Source: Chara braunii (lineage: Eukaryota > Streptophyta > Charophyceae > Charales > Characeae). From it: DNA of 32,996 bases. Every line of letters begins with the position of its first letter. Position 1 is the first letter of the stretch. The notes beneath the pieces are model-generated. The model made no database searches. It had not been told where the DNA came from and was given only the letters and a program-made list of their open reading frames with translations. Made by a program: the position numbers and the translations under genes. Below, one piece after another: positions 18,807 through 30,312 of the stretch. The stretch is from positions 5,371,591-5,404,586 of the forward strand of contig BFEA01000003.1 in the NCBI GenBank assembly GCA_003427395.1, in the 5' to 3' direction.

Positions 18807-21427
18807 AGAAAAATTAGGAAAAATCGGAGTAGGGGGAGGGGAACCGTGGGGACTCATCCCTCGGCCCCACCTTACGGGCCCGCGGTCGGAACTCCCCACA
18901 AAACCAAAGGGGATAGTCCCTCGGGACCCTCGACCCCTCGATTTAACTCCATAGCGCTCCTCCACTCCTCTGCTGCTGCGTGCCGGCCTCAATCCCAAGA
19001 TCTCCAAGTTGAAAGTCGAATGTTGTAACCAATAGGGCTAGGCCCAAGTCTGGTTATAGCAGGCGTGAAATTGCATATCAATAGCACCTGCAGGCCGCCC
19101 GAGCCTGCTAAATTGCACCAAGGCCGCTGCTTGGCTTACTACTCGAGCCCAAGCCCTGCAATGTCACGCTTTCGCTGCTTAGGGCCGGCTCTTTGCTCGA
19201 CACATCGCAGACGCAGCGCGCGACGCCGCGGCCAACAGGTAAGCTCCCTCACACTACCTTCTTCCTTGGAAAGGCCGCTCTTTTACCGTCTCCAAGCCGG
19301 AAAAAAAAAACCGGTCTTTACTCATGTCCTCTCTGCTAAATCTCATTGGCAATTCCGACGCCGTCAACCTTTGTGCCCTGCACACCCCACGCGGTGTGGC
19401 CTGCCGGCTTTTCAGTAAGTCAATGAGAATCCCCCTCTAATCGTAGCTTCAACGATTAACTTCTGCGCTGGCCGCGACTCCGTCAGCGCGCCCGATGTTG
19501 CGACCTACTCAAACTTTATCCAAATTCCGACTTTTTCCCGGCCTATACTGCCGACCGGTTCGTTTGTTCACACTAGTCAAGCATCTAACTAATGCGCGCC
19601 TGCAAAGTGCACGCCCACACACACNCCCTCTGACTCATCCAAGCGTGCCCCCGCCACTTCCTGACTTCCAAGAGTCAGTCNTGGTCGAGCCTAAGGCACG
19701 TCACTCTCTCAAATATCATCAAGGGTGCCCCTCCTGCGAGGTGCAAAAAACACGCACAATTACCCTTGTAAGGGTAATGGTGCCAACAGTCTTTCCGGAC
19801 CCTATTAAGCGACGTCCCCATCGCGTCGGTCAAACCAAAAGCTATAAACAATTCAAATCACATCTGCTGACAAGGAATTTGACCAATCCGATTAGCCGGC
19901 TTGACTCCATTCGAGGCATTTCATCAATCAACCCTCGTCACGGTGTTCCACTGCCAGGGTTTCAACCTGGGTCTCCCACGTCCTGGCCTCGGACTCTGGG
20001 GATACTTTGTTCCGTACTACAGCGTAATGCCCGTTCCCAGGTAGTAGCTTGATAGTTCTCTCCCTTTGCCTTAGACATCTGCCGGTTCATTCACCGTTGG
20101 GTGTCCTGTTTAGTCATCGTCCTGCAAGCAGCGTCATAACTTAGGACGCGGGCCCTAACCGAGACCTCTCTCAAATATGGGGCACCTATAGTCCCCAAAA
20201 TGGTAGTTAGTACCATCTCAAGTACCCACTCATAATGAACGCCCAACCTGGAGTCTAACNCAGGCNGCTTCTAGGTCTCCATCCTGGCCCNCCATAGTCT
20301 GGTTGANCGAGCCAGATNTACGGCCTACCGCGTTGTTATATTAGCGGCAGTGCCCTCGTTGGTTGCGCAACGATAAGCAGTTTTATCTATCTTGGCACCC
20401 CGAAGGGTCCCGACTCTTGACCCAATCGACCCCAATGACTTTCCCTCTAGCTAAACCTCTCTGGGTGGCCGACCCTTCAAGACTTAACCGTTGGTAAGCC
20501 ATGGTCCCACTGCCAGGTTGTGCCGGTCAGCGGCCCTCGCTGGGAGTTAGGTCCTACAGTTCCAGCGATGCTAAGTATAGCCCCTTAGTCTGGCCTCACA
20601 AAATATGTCCCTTAGACTGACTTCATTGTGGTCTGGCATTCTCTCTCAAAAACTTTCATCATAACCAAAGGATTACGTACCAGCTGCCCACGGGACTACG
20701 TGGAGGGATAGCGCCTTTCTTAATATTCCAACAAAACATTCAATAAACCCACAAGGTCGTGCCTCCCTTGCTTTGATCAGAGCAGGTGAGGTCACACGTC
20801 TTAGGGACATCTCTCAAATGTTTTTCAGAGTTTCACCTCAATTGCCAGAAGTTTTCCATTCATAATTCTCACAAAATTTTTGGCCTTTCCTCGTCAGACT
20901 TACATACATAAAATTTTCTCATCGTTATAGCATCTCATTCGAGTGCTCTTTCATAATATCACTTTTATATAAGGAAAAATCCAATCGGCCATTGAGTTTT
21001 CTTCTCTAGCTTTTGAACCACACACAAATCACAACTTTAGTTGCGACCATTTCATTTATCATATCCGAACGAAGTGTCAAAGTAAGAGTCAAGGTAAAAA
21101 GAAACCAGGATCTCACACCGCTCTGAACGAGAAAGAATCATAAACTCACACAAAAACACTATCTAAGAACACTCCACACCACATTGAGAAAATGTGAAAG
21201 TAAAAATGAGAAAATCAGTGTCACACTCAATACCATCCTATGTACAACTAAGCCTGAAAGTCAATATGCGAAAGTAAACATCTCAATAATGACTCAACTA
21301 ACTGATGTACATAGGCGTGATCCAATCCTCCATGTGTCCTCTTATATACAATCATCTTATCAGTAGTGGGTCGGAGATGCTTTATACTTGTCAGAATCTA
21401 GATCTTTCCGGACCCTATGAAAGAACC
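18804..21427. other. Interior of the element left of pol; no gene recognised
   Basis: No integrase, envelope or other domain could be read in any frame. A splice-donor-like CCAACAG|GTAAGC at 19238/19239 repeats the word seen at 15663-15675. The 185-codon + frame at 19495-20052 is low in coding character and contains N positions. From about 20820 to 21260 the sequence is A/T-rich with several CTCTCAAA words. This is where an integrase would be expected in a standard Ty3/gypsy element. Confidence 0.5.
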
Positions 21428-22165
21428 CTATCCCTGATCACTCATGTCCTCCTGCAGCTGCCTATACAACTGCGCCCGTATCCCATCACGAGTCTTTAGG
21501 ATCAGGTTCTCATACTTATCTCTTCGTACCCCAGAAGGATCCCAAGAAAACAAGCCATTTGCCTCATCCTTGAGGCTTTTGGGACAGGTCTCCTGTGGGT
21601 GTTTGCCCTTCTTGCAGTAGAAGCATCTTCCAAACTTCTTCTGCTCCATCTTGTCAGCTCCTTGGGAGGGCACAGATAAGGGGACTGTCGTAGCCTCGCT
21701 CGTGACCTCCTGCTGTGGATGCTCTGGAGGAATGGGGCATGCTGCTCTGTTATTTGTCTGCGCCACCTGCTCACTCACTCGCTCCTCTGCCCCGGATCCA
21801 GTGGCCCAAGATCCCAGCGCCTCCTCCAGACCTGCAACCAGAGGCATATCCTNAGGTGGTGGGGTTTTCTGAGAAACCTCTAGATCCTCCCCTAGCTCAG
21901 CCTCAACCCTCGTCTGTCCCACACTTTCGTGAGCCTCCTGCTGACCCGCAGTTTCTCTCTGAATCGTAGGTGGTGCAGCCTCATCCATGTTGGCCTATAT
22001 TGGTGGCCTCACCCCTGGCCTCTCTAATCCCTGCTCGTGTGCCAAGACGATGGGCATCCTCCACTCAAACTCTTCTGCCTCTAAATCCCTTCCTGCTAGT
22101 GTCTCTTGTGGCTCCAACATCTTCTTATCCAGCAGGGGGATTTCCTCACCCCTTTGTTGCTCTTG
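21428..22165 (-). pseudogene. C-terminal polyprotein extension with a second CCHC zinc knuckle
   Basis: This segment is in the same frame as gag and RT. It contains an acidic, Pro/Glu/Gln-rich stretch followed by CFYCKKGKHPQETC (C-X2-C-X4-H-X4-C), then a Leu/Arg-rich tail ending at TAG 21428-21430. A TAG at 21995-21997 interrupts it. A missing G in a G run near 22160 joins it to the RNase H part. CCHC knuckles bind single-stranded nucleic acid and normally belong to nucleocapsid; finding one after RNase H, where integrase normally sits, is unusual. It could be a nucleic-acid-binding module replacing or left over from a lost region. Confidence 0.7.
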
Positions 22166-22357
22166 TCCCAGTCGACGCGACTTAACCCATCTGCCCTATT
22201 ATTGTTCCCATGAATATGCTCCAAATCGAAGTCAAACATCCAGATGTACGCCAACCACCTGACAATGGTTGGATCTGAAGGAGCGAAGTTCTTAAGGGAA
22301 CCAGCTAGAGCAGTTGGGTCCACCCTTAACCTGAACCTGCTACCAAAGAGGTAGTTT
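22096..22357 (-). pseudogene. RNase H, C-terminal part (shifted frame)
   Basis: After an extra T in a five-T run at about 22358-22362 the reading shifts by one. The product then continues as typical gypsy RNase H: a YLFG-like start, the VDPTALAG segment, the WLAYIWMFDFDLEHIHG strand/helix and the NNRADGLSR motif carrying the last catalytic Asp. The frame returns to the main one through a missing G near 22160. Both indels are in homopolymers, so sequencing error is as likely as real mutation. Confidence 0.8.
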
Positions 22358-22777
22358 CTGAAAAATCCTCAAGCAGTGAAGAACTGCCAAGGTCTCGCAC
22401 TTAAACTGAGAGTAATTCCTCTCAGTTGTGTTAAGCGTTCGACTTTCAAATCTTAGCGGTTGTTCTTCTCCATTGAGGTCTCGCTGGATCAGTACTCCTC
22501 CCTGAGCAGTCGACCCTGCGTCAGTTTCCACAATAAAGGGTCTGGTCATCACAACCGCATGGTCTGGTACCCCCAGTACTAGGCCCCCTTCCTCAAACTC
22601 TTTCTTCAGACCCTCTATCACTGACTCCTACTTGTCTCCCCATTCCCAATCTTGACCTTGACGCACAAACTTTCGCAATTGCTCCGTCTTTGTCACAAAC
22701 CCTTTGATGAACACTCTCCAAAACCCATATGTCCCCAGGAAGCTCCTTACCTCTATAATTGTCTCGAATGGTGTTGG
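22340..22777 (-). pseudogene. RT connection domain and RNase H, N-terminal part
   Basis: The segment reads the standard gypsy connection (PTPF, then EVRSFLGTYGFWRVFI), then a WEWGDK stretch, and then RNase H starting at RPFIVETDAGS with the first catalytic Asp. It continues with FESRTLNTTERNYSQ and CETLAVLHCLR with the catalytic Glu. RNase H removes the RNA strand during reverse transcription. TGA at 22778-22780 stands where the family has Trp (W-P-T-P). TAG at 22628-22630 is a second break. Confidence 0.85.
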
Positions 22778-23707
22778 TCATTCGAAAATCTTGTTTGTCT
22801 TCTTAGTGTCCGGCCGACGACCCCTCTCATCGCACACGAACCCTAAGATCGTTGCCCCACGCATACAATGCCTGAATTTAGTTCCGCTTGCAGTGAGGTT
22901 ATGCTCCTTCAGCAAGTCTAGGACTTTACAAAGATCTTGCACATGATCCCAGACAAATCGCCTAATCCTAGGCATCACCTCCTGCTCATCCTTCTCTTTT
23001 GGCCCTTTTACAGCCAGATCATCAATGTAAGGTTGTGTAATGTGAGGACTCACTGGTTGCATTGCCCTCACCATGTGTCTCTGGACCATGGCAACCGCGT
23101 TCGTCCACCCTTGCGGTGCGACATTCATGTGAATCAACCCTCGAGGGGTATGCATTGCAGTCATTGGTCTGTCCGAAGGGTAAACAGGAAACTGGTCATA
23201 ACTAGAATACAAGTCTATGAGAGATATTATGGATTTTCCTGCGCATGCCTCTGAAAGCGCATCAGAGTTAGGGAGACCCCTTGCATCTCTCAGTGTTACA
23301 GCATTTAAGCGCTGCAAATCCTGTACCCATCTCAGTGTCCCATTCGGTTTAACAAAGCAAAACCAAAGGGATGCATATGGCCCACTCGAGTAGTCTGAGA
23401 CATGAGTGCGGATCTTCCCGTCAAGATAATTTACCACATTTTCTTCGTCAGTCGGATTCGGGTATCGCGCACCTCGCAGATTCCATGGTTCATGTGGCAC
23501 GGTATGAATCTGAATCATCGAAATCTTGTCAATAGCCACGCGGCCACGTTCGTCATCATTGAAGGCATATGCAGTATGTCTTCCTCTCATGGTCTCCATC
23601 ATCAACTGTCTCTCCTGCGCTGTAAGGAAATCTGGCTCCCCTATGATCAGCGCCTCTTCCGTTTCTTGATTTATACGGCATGGTCCATTCTCCACATTTT
23701 TCCGCAT
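22778..23707 (-). pseudogene. Reverse transcriptase domain
   Basis: A 309-codon open piece of the polyprotein. RT motifs in order: LRWVQDLQRLNAVT at residues 125-138, motif A LIDLYSSYDQF with catalytic Asp165, motif B RGLIHMNVAPQGWTNA at 189-204, and motif C YIDDLAVKG at 227-235 with the catalytic Asp pair. The motif spacing is that of Ty3/gypsy RTs. Variant residues include SSYDQ where SGYHQ is usual and APQG where MPFG is usual, so this is a divergent lineage. ATG 23707 is probably internal. Upstream in frame lie TGA 23723-23725 and TAG 23822-23824; the piece ends at TGA 22778. The enzyme would copy element RNA into cDNA in cytoplasmic particles, but this copy cannot make it intact without readthrough. 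Confidence 0.93.
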
Positions 23708-23923
23708 CTGTTGTATTAACTCTCATTCCCGCTCGTAATAAACTTTTTGTTCCTCAGTCACGAGCACAGGAACAGGGCGACATTTTTTATCTACTCTTTT
23801 GTACCGCCTTTGTGACCCTTGCTAGAGTCCACCCCTAAAAAAGGCCGAGTCGTACTCAGGGGTTGAGCTCCTGCCGATCCTCCTATCTTTCTGGGCGTTC
23901 GATATACCAACTCCACCTCTCCT
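23708..23923 (-). pseudogene. Protease-RT linker, interrupted
   Basis: In-frame sequence between the protease and RT pieces. It is basic in composition (QGSQRRYKRVDKKCRPVPV) and carries TAG at 23822-23824 and TGA at 23723-23725, with TGA 23924-23926 at its boundary. The clustering of three stops within 200 bp makes this the most damaged part of the frame. Confidence 0.65.
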
Positions 23924-25144
23924 TCACCCATCTGTTTCATCACCTTTTTCTCTCAAGGCCTCTATGGCCTCCGGGTCCGCCATCCCATAGGTTGACACTA
24001 TGTCCATAGCATCGCCTATATTGGTCAGGCTAAGAGTCAGTGCTTCCGGGTTCCTTTCTTTTTCAAACTCATCTCCCTCTAGCCTCTTCCTTTCTTCTTC
24101 CGATTCCTCAATCGTGAAAGAACCAGGATTGGGCTTATTCCTTATACTTCGTGACCCTGTATTTCTACATGTGATAACCTCATAGTTGCCACATACCGGG
24201 TCACATAAGACAAGGAACATCGTCCCATCATGCTTATTCAGTATGACGGTCTCCGTTCGGCTCAGGAAAGATCGGCCAAATAGGATGGGATGATAGAGAT
24301 CGGGCATTACAAAGAAACAGCTTCTCACTTTAACCTTGCCAATCTCCAAAACCACTCTCGATGCGGTCCCTATGAACACAGACCGACTATTCGCTCCCAT
24401 TAAAACTCCATTATCGGAGCGAACAATCTCCATCTTCAAACGCAAAGCATGCTCCTCTTTTATGAGGTTCATTTCCGCCCCAGTATCCACCATTGCCGTG
24501 CATGTTTTTCCTTTTACTACTACGTCCAAGCATCCACATGCGACGGACTTCCAATCCATCTTCGTGCCTGTCTCTGCCCATTCCGCTTCCTTGGGGATGA
24601 TGGCCCCCAATCGCACGCTGGCTACCATCTTCCTGGATAATCGAGCTTTAAGCTCGTCCCGGAGCCTTGGAGCTGAAGCCAACACATCCTTCAAGTTCAT
24701 AAGATGATTATAACCGTCAAGGATTCTATCCATCATTTCCTCTACATCATAGCCTTCTTCTACCCGGACAACATACTTCCTTTTCTTCCCCTCCGGGACT
24801 TTGTCCACGCCTGCCTTAACATCCATCTTCTTTGCTCTTAGCTCGGCCCTCTTATCCTCTTCTCTCCTTAACCTCTCATCTCTCTCATCCTCATCCTCTA
24901 GGATGTCTAATGTTTCTTTTTCCCCACTAGGCTCAGGAACGTCCTTTGTCGGCTCATTGGGGGTTACCAGCCCCTTGGCCCTTGTCCTGACGGCCTGTGG
25001 CGCTCCTCCTGACCTTGATGGTGACCTGTAAGCCATTCCAGACCGAGGCGTTGGTCCCGAAATCATTACGCCTGGTAGGCTCCCAGTTCCTCCTTGCGGT
25101 CCTGGACCCATATCGTAGAGATATACCAGTGACTTTTTACCTTT
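23924..25144 (-). pseudogene. Aspartic protease region of the polyprotein
   Basis: The open piece runs from 25144 (just after a TAG) to TGA 23924, with an in-frame ATG at 25111. From that ATG, residues 60-120 are highly charged. The retropepsin active site is CTAMVDTGAEMNLI (DTG at 209-211) and ILFGRSFL at 276-283 matches the ILG(R)xFL helix near the C-terminus of the protease. Retropepsins work as dimers to cut Gag-Pol. The active-site triad is intact. The long charged N-terminal extension is larger than in compact gypsy proteases. Confidence 0.88.
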
Positions 25145-25588
25145 CTACTCCTTGACCTCTTCACACATGTTGGTCAATTTGTCTTGATACCTCCCTATCT
25201 TCGCCACTAGATCATCCATTCTTTCCATCGTCCTCCGTGCCTCATTCGAGTAACCCCTTTCTATCTCCTCGTCAGATTCTACCACAATTGGTTCTTCCTT
25301 GACCATACCGGCTTTCCTTTCTTGCTCTACTTCCTCATTCTCTCCTATCTCTTCAACCCTTACATCAGGACGGACCTCCTCCTCTTGCCAGATTCGAAAC
25401 ATGGCCGGAGGAGCGGGCGGCTCGCCGGCCTCAACTCGTCTCAAGGCCTCCTTTCTCGACCCACCGGGGATCTCTGGGTCAATGTAGTATCCAGACTTAT
25501 CATACATGTCACCGTCGTAGTTGGTACTAATCAACCCTTCATCTTCATCGTTCCTTCGGACATGGCAGAGCTTGATGGTGTGACCCTT
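25145..25588 (-). pseudogene. Acidic spacer between nucleocapsid and protease
   Basis: In frame with gag. It begins just after TAG 25589-25591 with the second half of the zinc knuckle (KGHTIKLC), then an acidic region rich in Glu and Asp, and a helical C-terminal part (ARRTMERMDDLVAKIGRYQ) that may form a coiled coil. It ends with TAG 25145-25147. This last stop is where gag would normally end, so it could be the natural gag terminator read through to make pol; the same cannot be said of the other stops. Confidence 0.65.
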
Positions 25589-26107
25589 CTACCCACAATG
25601 CCAGCAAATGACATTCCTCCAGTCTATCCGTCCTCTACCAAAACCTCGCCCGCCGTCCTGACTACTCTGATTCCCTGACGCATTCCAATCCCCATTTCCT
25701 CCTCCACCGGAATTGCCACCCCCATTTCCTCTTCCACTGGAATTGCCACCCCCATTTCCTCTTCCATTTTCCCGACCGCCATTTCCTCGCCCTCGGCCCC
25801 ATCCTTGGTTCTGTCGACGTCCGCCGCATTGATTTCCCTGCGACCCCTGTGGTGCCGGCTGTTGAGATTGGCTTGGCTGGGGGCTCGGGTGGCTTACTTG
25901 TTGAGTCTGGGGTCCTGGACACCCGCAGGAAGCCGCGCTCAGTGGCGCTCCCGCGCATGATCCATGTGGTCCACTCATCGGCCATGGTACGTATGAACAG
26001 TGCCCAGGCCAAGGACAGGGAGGTCCATAACCCGGCCACGGCCCATAGGGCGTTGGCGCGGCCTGACCATGCGACTCCGGGGGAGGCAGTGCTGTTGCTT
26101 GCGGGGT
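25589..26107 (-). pseudogene. Gag nucleocapsid: Pro/Gly-rich region and first CCHC zinc knuckle
   Basis: In the gag frame, after TAG 26108-26110. A Pro/Trp/Gly-rich segment is followed by Gln-rich sequence and by tandem GNGGG/RGNGG repeats visible in the DNA as repeated ATTTCCTC and GGAATTGCCACC units. It ends with CWHCG, then a TAG, then KGHTIKLC. Together they give the spacing C-X2-C-X4-H-X4-C of a nucleocapsid zinc knuckle, with the stop occupying the second X4 position. The knuckle would bind element RNA for packaging. Confidence 0.8.
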
Positions 26108-26536
26108 CTATCTTCTTCCTGAGCCTTGTCCGCCTTGGGCCAGATTTTTGGCCTTCCTCTGTGCCTTTGTTAGCTTTTGAGGCTCAGGCTCCTCCTCTTC
26201 CTCTTCTTCCTCCTCTTGCACCACCGCCTTCTTTGCCTTTCCCAGAGTCTGCGGTGCCGCCATAACCTTTCTTGCTGCCTTTGCCTCTTTTTCCGCATCG
26301 AGTTGGGCAACAGCATCCTCTACCGTTCTCTTAAAATCTCTCCCGTCACTTGTCGTGGCATCCAAAGCCTTCCTTTTCTTCCTGGCCTGCCTCATCTGAA
26401 AGATGTCTACCTTGTCCAATTCTCCCTCTTTCACACCCTCTTTTATGGCGGCCCAAGTCAGTTTCTTTCCCGGCGCAGCCTTCTTGGTCAGCGACGAGGC
26501 TTCGCAATTCTTGAAGTGCCCCAGGAAAGTGACACA
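26108..26536 (-). pseudogene. Gag, middle part (after premature TAG)
   Basis: In frame with the N-terminal gag. It contains FLGHFKNCEAS, a basic helix KKLTWAAIKEGVKEGELD, a Lys/Arg-rich tract (MRQARKKRKALDA), a long charged helix, and a run of nine Glu residues. It ends at TAG 26108-26110. The composition fits the capsid-to-nucleocapsid part of a plant gypsy Gag. Confidence 0.75.
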
Positions 26537-26977
26537 CTATTCTTCTTCTGCCAACCCTGGGACTTTCTTTGCCATTTTCTCAAATATCGTGGCAAAGGCC
26601 CCTACTGTGGAGAACTCGTCTCGTCTCAACATTTCCAGGTCTTCTTTGGTAAGCAGGCCGTCAACTAACTTGAAACGTCTCTGCATCTCCTCTTTAAACT
26701 TCGCCCACTCACCATTCACGCCGGCCGCTACTTTCATTACCTCAGGTCTAAGCTCCCACCATACGTACCTAGGCATCAACTTGAATTTGTCTGCTTCTGA
26801 CGCCTCGCTAGTGACCTGCTCCAACAACTCAAGCCACTCGGACATTTTATCCCCGTTGAAGTGAAAAATGTTAACCTTGGGCACCTGAAGCCGTGCCATC
26901 TCTCTTTTTTCCAATGCCTTGACGAAGTCCTCAGGTGTAGCACCCGGGCCCCGCTCGATTCCATCAGCGTCCCCCAT
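26537..26977 (-). pseudogene. Gag, N-terminal part
   Basis: Starts at ATG 26977, 368 bp from the primer binding site, the expected place for gag. The product carries a retrotransposon Gag-like region: VNIFHFNGDKMSEWLELLEQ, then FKLMPRYVWWELRPEV, and GEWAKFKEEMQRRFK, matching the helical capsid-like region that assembles particles. It ends at TAG 26537-26539 after 146 codons, and the same frame continues beyond. Start choice: first ATG of the frame after the leader. Confidence 0.85.
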
Positions 26978-27344
26978 CTTTACGCTTTCTCAAAAACTTG
27001 TTACGGGATGAACGGTTTTAACAAAAACAATCGGTCGTTAAATCTCTTACTCGCTTACTTTCATCATTCTACTACTATTTTTATTTAACTTAAAGTGGCC
27101 TATCAGGTCTCTATATTATAACTACTGATTCTATTGCTAAAAACGGACATTTACACAATACATACTTCCAACCTTACTCACAATAAAAATAGATCTGACA
27201 TGCCATATGGAATGCCACAATACTCGTATCATCGTCAATCAAAGGGAGAAAAAATCTTTCCATCAAAGGTTATCGTTTTGCATGGATCATCAGTCTGCTC
27301 TTAACCTGGGTTCGTTTACTATGGACCCCGGTAGGCAGCCGAGA
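26978..27344 (-). other. Untranslated leader between primer site and gag
   Basis: An A/T-rich stretch with no ORF of note. Its position between PBS and gag ATG suits a 5' leader with packaging signals, but no specific signal was recognised. Confidence 0.6.
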
Positions 27345-27362
27345 TCCCCGGCAACGGCACCA
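27345..27362 (-). other. Primer binding site for tRNA-Asp
   Basis: The + strand reads as a tRNA 3' end, GATCCCCGGCAACGGC followed by ACCA. This equals the plant tRNA-Asp 3' end, as I remember it, except for A instead of G at the discriminator base. Two bases (CC) separate it from the LTR edge at 27365. It fixes the orientation and the LTR end. Confidence 0.9.
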
Positions 27363-30312
27363 CCTGTCGAGCGCATCGGTCCTGCATGGGGACCCTCCCG
27401 GCCGCGTCATGCAGGATTTTGCAGGACTTTGTCGCAGAGCGTTTTGGCCGCTCCGGCCGAGTGCGCCAGCCGTACCTCTCGCGAGCCCCTACGACAGGAC
27501 AGGGTCACGCGAGGCACCGCTTACCTTCACCTGCGGGAGCTGTCACCATCCCTTAGGTGGGCGTATCCCCGCCGAGCTACTGAACCACATGCGAAAGCTT
27601 TTCGTATGCAATTGTAGAGGTGGCCCAGTCGAGGGCGTTTCTCGCTCGCTGTAGCATAGGGGGTACGCGCGGTCGAACGCCCAAGAAATCGAAACCGCAC
27701 GCGAATCGACGTTCCGGGGGGCTGAGGTCCCAAACGCGACTCGGCGCCGGTCGACTAGGACGCATCATACACACCACGCGTTACACCACGACACTCACAT
27801 CTACCCACACATAACACACGGAAAAACACAAAACAAACGCAACATCACAACACTCCTAGTCCCTTCAGTATCAGACCCATAACTTCATGCTGCGAGAATC
27901 AGGTAGGTACCGCGCGCTGGACTTTCGTATAAGAGTCGTGTGCGCGCATGGCCTCCTCATATCAGCCAGCTATGCGGGCATTCGCAAGCATTCGCGCTGA
28001 TGGGGTACTATATGGTACTCGTAGCCTCGCGGCCCTTGATAATCTCGAGGGCCGCGTTCGACACTCAAGTGTCGGCTGACAGGCNCTTTGAGGGGTAATC
28101 TCTCGACGCCAGACAACCGCTATGTGCGGTTGAAAACCACACCCTCTTCTGCACCCTGTGCAGAGGGGTTGAGTAGACAGCTTTAAGCTGTCGTGACGGT
28201 CAAACATCAAGGGGTTTGACTTTGATGGCTGCCACGGACTACAACGTCCAACCATGAAGACTTTAAGGAGGAAACAACTGCAGATAGTCTGATAGTAGTT
28301 CCAAAAAAAAGGAGGGGTGAGCCAACGCGAAAGATATGTGCGGGTGAAGCCCAGACTCAGACCCAAGGGCAAACCGATGTTTGAGACTCTTGGAGGCTCG
28401 TACACAGGTCCCCTTAGGCCGACTAGGCTTATTCCCTGCCTCCTGTGTCGTTTCGCGCTGCCGAAACTTGGGTTTACTGGCCGTGACGTGCTTTTGCCCT
28501 CTTTGCTCGTCCCATAACCTTCGAGCGCAAAAATTGGTAAGTGTCGCGCGCATGGGTTAACATAAATCCGCGTGGAGGCCGAACCTACGCATACCGATCA
28601 ACGATGCGGGTTTGCGTAGGCAATCGTGATGTCTCGGCATTATGTGACGCTCAATGCCCGAGTGGCCTCTTTTGAGCCATAGGGTCGCTCTCGCCGCTCT
28701 AATCTCGGCTGAAGTGCGCGCTAAGGGGGGGTAAGCCTTTAGCAAGCACAAGACCGGCCTGAGAGCCTTACGCTCTTCTGCACCCTGAGGTGCCCCAAAG
28801 GGTGTGGGGTAAGATGGTCCCTAGGGCTGGAAGGAATTCGGAGCGGTGATGAGTTGTCTGGGGCATCACCGGCGACACGCTAATCCTTCCGCCCGGAACT
28901 TTATCGTTCCACCAAAATAACCTCAACAAGGATGAAAATAAATCCTCTTAATGCTATCGGAAGAAAAATACCTTCAATGTTAGTCTGGGGCCTGGGATGT
29001 CTCGGACAAGGATCTTGGTTTACAACTGCCCTACCACACAAGGTCAAAGAGAATAGAAGGACGCATAGCCCCATGAGGGTTACTCGAGTGTACGCTTACT
29101 CTGATTATCACATCATCGGCTGGGAAAAGAACAATCTCACCCAAACAACAGGTTGTGGGGTAGTACACTCTCACGATAGTTGTGTGGTTTGCCCATATGA
29201 ATTTAAAACATAATCACTCAATCACATATTGAATCGAGTCCCTCTCATACATACCTGCAAACATCCGACATTCAAACAACATCACATGTAATGGAGGAGT
29301 CAACTTTTCAGCCTCCTGCAACTCACACCCTGCCTTAAGCACACAAGCCCAACCATTCCCCCTCAACAAAATATACTCAGTCTTTAAGAAATGACAATTT
29401 ATAAAGAAACTGGGTAAAAACCCAAAGAAGCACACAAAACCTGCCAAGGGCCAAGGCCTTAGGTTGAGAGGCAGGAGAGATAGGAAAGTTGAGTCGTAGA
29501 CCGACGAATCGGCAACCGACCTGTTATTAGTGATAACAGACAAGTGATCCCTTCGTAGAATCAGGCCGAACAATTCGAGCCTTCAACCGGATGTGAAAAC
29601 TTGCATCATAGTATAGGTCAAAGAGAACCACTTCAACCCAAGTAGAGGATAGTTTCCAAATTGGTACCCGCTCCTCTATCAGTCTCACGTCCAGCTTCCC
29701 TCACTAACGCCAAGTCACTGAGAAAATTTGGCAGCATCTCCCCTATCCGGGGTGAATTTGTCAAGTCTCTCTTAGCTAATAATAATCTAACTCCCTAGAT
29801 TCTGTGAAATTTCGGCAGCGCTTCCCGTAGGAAAAGTGTCTTTCCAGACTTTTTACGAGTCCAAAAATGACTAACCTTTTCAGATTTGTAGAAATTTCGG
29901 CAGCGTTTCTCGTAGGAACAGGAGGTTGCCAAGATTTATACAAAGCTGAAACTGAAAAGACAAGGCATAACTATACTTGGGACTAACTTCTGACACTTAC
30001 TTGGAAGGTAGGATCAACGATAATCTGTACGACCTCTTGATGAGGTTGTGCGATGACACTGATCCTAACTCCTAGTAGAGTCAGTCCTATCTTATCCCAT
30101 GCTTTCCCTCCCATCATCCATCCTACCTATATATAGCTCTAGCACTCGGCGAGCACCTAAAGCAACTAAACTATCAAAGATATGCCCCAGAGTGAGAGCC
30201 CACAAGCAGGCATAACCAAACATCTCTCTCAATCCCACATTAATTTGAGCCAAGTAGTTCGTTAGATCACTCGGTTCTTCCCCTTTTAAGTCCCCCTCTC
30301 CTATGGCTTATG

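Noticed and set aside
19495-20052. 185-codon + strand ORF
   Set aside because: Contains N positions, no domain, irregular composition, and lies in repeat-rich interior of the retroelement; best explained as a chance frame.
21428-26977. Reassigned genetic code with TAG as sense
   Set aside because: Three TGA stops also interrupt the frame, one at a conserved Trp, and two indels are present; mutation is simpler.
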